Below are positions 62,406 through 64,000 of a DNA stretch of 64,000 bases, piece by piece (within the stretch, counting starts at the first letter, position 1; every line of letters begins with the position of its first letter). The stretch comes from Epiperipatus broadwayi (taxonomy: Eukaryota > Onychophora > Udeonychophora > Euonychophora > Peripatidae): the NCBI GenBank assembly GCA_028023455.1, contig JAQFVV010006313.1, forward strand, positions 2,427,702 to 2,491,701, read 5' to 3'. The position numbers and the translations under genes are program-made. The notes beneath the pieces were generated by a model, which was not told the origin of the DNA, ran no database searches, and worked only from the letters and a program-made list of their open reading frames with translations.

Positions 62406-63011
62406 GTGCAAAAAAAAAGAGAAGATATGGAAATTATGCTAAGGACATGTGCAAGTGTGGGTAAAGATATGAGGATTAAATTTAGTGAAGAAATATCAAA
62501 TATACTGATGGTTAATACTGGGGAAAGAGAAGATGTAGAATTTTTATTGGGAAATATTAAGTTAAATGTGGTGAGTAGATATAGTTTTTTGGAAATTATT
62601 TTAAGTAATCAGAAAAATTATTTGGATGAATGGAAGAAAAAATTGATAAATGAAGCAAAGAAAAGAAAGGGATTGATAAAGAAATTAACAGTGTTTTCAT
62701 ATAATAAATATGATGTAGCTAGAATTATATGGAATGGAGTTACAGTAGCAGGGTTAATTTATGGTAATGATGCATTATATGTTAGTAAAGAGATATTAAA
62801 TTACTTAGAAATAGTTCAAAGGGAAGTAGAAAGACATGCATTGGATGGAGAAGTATGGACAGAAATGGAGGCAATTCAAGGAGAAGTGGGATGGTCAAGT
62901 TTTCATATGAGAGATGCAAAAAGTAAAATGAAAATGTTTGGTAGATTGCAGTTTATAGATAATAAAAGAATAGCCAAAATAGTATTTAATTGGGTTATGA
63001 GTAAAGGGTAG
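62406..63011 (+). pseudogene. LINE post-RT domain
   Basis: About 200 open codons following motif C. It contains KFSEEISNILMVN and KLNVVSRYSFLEIIL, the latter occupying the place of the usual V-x-x-(F/Y)-x-YLG motif. IWNGVTVAGLIYGNDALY takes the place of the (L)YGSE region, and EIVQREVERHALDG that of the conserved helix after it. A run of nine A at 62410 puts it one base out of frame with motif C. Confidence 0.7.
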
Positions 63012-63144
63012 GTAACAAGATGGGTGAGAAAGATAATGCAGTATGTAAAAGATTTGGATAAAAATTTATATCAGTATATTTGTACAAAAGATGGGATGAT
63101 TGTGTTAAGAGGATTTTAGGAAGTTAGAGAGATGGAGAAATAGT

Positions 63145-63429
63145 ATGGAGAGTAAAAAGAGTTTAAATATATATAGAAATAAACAGAATATTAGGTGTGA
63201 GTTAATATATGATAATAGTAAGGAAAGTAGTTTATTGTTTAAGGCTCGAACAGGATCTTTAGCTACAAAAGAATATACATATAAATGGAAAAATATGGGT
63301 GATTTATTTTGTAAATTATGTAAGGAAGGAATAGAAAATATTAGGCATTTGTTAATTGAATGTAAATGCTTGAAAACAGAAAGGGTCCATATAATGAAAT
63401 TATGGAAGAATAAATATGAAAAAAAGTGA
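63145..63429 (+). pseudogene. LINE C-terminal zinc-finger segment
   Basis: The frame reads LLFKARTGSLATKEYTYKW, then CKLCKEGIENIRHLLIEC, a C-x2-C-x8-H-x4-C-type finger typical of the C-terminus of many LINE proteins, thought to bind nucleic acid. It ends at a TGA at 63427. A stop-interrupted stretch (63012-63144) separates it from the previous segment. Confidence 0.75.
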
Positions 63430-63660
63430 TTATACAGAAAGTGAATTATTGGTTTTTATGCTGGGTTTGGGAAAAGATAAGGGGGATTTAGATATAAAGG
63501 TTATAGAGTTGACAAAGATTATGTTGTGGAAATGGGATAGAGCAGATTATGGAAAAATTTAGAGTGGGGAATGGAAAATAAAGTGGCTAACAGGTTTATC
63601 TGGTCATAATTGCTGAGATATTCTTGACTTCGTTTAAGGAGAAGCCACTATACATCACAT

Positions 63661-64000
63661 CACATATAATGGTTTATATATTTGTATAATTATTTCAGTT
63701 CGTGTTAACAGTAACTTTCTTTTCATATATATATAAAGGAACACGATGTATTTTATAACCTTACAATAAAAAATATTTCTCTATTGATTCAATATTTTCT
63801 TGATTATAGACAATCTTACAACTTTGAATTGAATTTTAGTTTGAATAATAATATAATATTGAATGAAGAAAAAACTTTAAAAAATAAATTAAGGAGGCGG
63901 ATCTTATTAGTATATTTCATATTCAATGATCATAAACAATTGTCATATTATTGTGAGATATTTTCCTCTCCTACGTGAATGTGTTGAATTGATAATGATT
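63661..64000. other. AT-rich flank after the LINE
   Basis: No gene recognised. The open 64-codon frame at 63784-63978 has no known motif and is most likely chance. Confidence 0.5.

Larger units (their letters stand above)
60190..63660 (+). mobile_element. LINE retrotransposon copy, broken
   Basis: In order: a possible endonuclease strand (VKAVMIECICKEKVL, about 60200-60240), a palindrome (60278-60825), the endonuclease C-terminus (60855-61043), reverse transcriptase (61421-62405), the post-RT domain (62406-63011) and a C-terminal zinc finger (63145-63429). The 3' tail (63585-63660) begins GTGGCT and ends AGCCAC-like before TACATCACATCACAT, a short complementary end that could form a stem. 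In-frame stops and homopolymer frameshifts disable it, but the long open stretches indicate moderate age. The clade is not certain; the single-ORF layout with a C-terminal CCHC finger suits APE-type LINEs. Confidence 0.8.

Overview
This looks like 64 kb of very AT-rich (about three-quarters A+T by eye) repeat-dominated DNA from an animal, most likely an invertebrate. The basis is metazoan-type retroelement remnants (LINE reverse transcriptases, a Penelope-like GIY-YIG fragment, gag-bearing LTR elements), many long (TA)n tracts and long imperfect palindromes, and no recognisable host coding exon. The species cannot be determined. A 500-base run of N marks an assembly gap.

Region by region. 0-5.5 kb: a long hairpin repeat (1.60-2.43 kb), a ~360-380 bp repeat array with one inverted and three direct units (2.47-3.99 kb), microsatellites and unassigned DNA. 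5.5-23.7 kb: the core of the window, three related LTR elements. LTR-2 (5556-16187) has ~2.16 kb LTRs and only 0.8 kb of internal DNA. LTR-1 (10521-16013), young and intact, sits inside LTR-2's 3' LTR. LTR-3 (about 16275-23659) is old, lies on the minus strand, and keeps a broken gag related to that of LTR-1. None shows a pol gene. They share an LTR promoter block or a gag, and primer sites resembling a tRNA-Lys complement. 24-33 kb: hairpin repeats, (TA)n, a second locus of the 360-bp family and a decayed Penelope-like GIY-YIG fragment (31.9-32.4 kb). 33.3-37.4 kb: a block with more CpG than its surroundings, a CRE/CCAAT/splice-donor cluster and a polypurine tract. 38-48.7 kb: AT-rich DNA, the gap, a LINE tail remnant (43.7 kb), a palindrome with a tRNA-type B box and a 1.5-kb terminal-inverted-repeat element. 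52.8-55 kb: a decayed LINE split by a hairpin insertion with an 11-bp target duplication. 55.8-59.6 kb: a long (TAA)n tract, a tandem duplication, a tRNA-derived SINE head and a 0.98-kb terminal-inverted-repeat element flanked by TA. 60.2-63.7 kb: a LINE with endonuclease, reverse transcriptase and zinc-finger parts, broken by stops and frameshifts and next to another palindrome.

Only one reading frame is intact and recognisable: the 402-codon gag of LTR-1. With no pol in it, LTR-1 would need reverse transcriptase and integrase from another element. The best candidate for something little described is this lineage of large-LTR, gag-only elements, together with the hairpin family that may seed (TA)n tracts.
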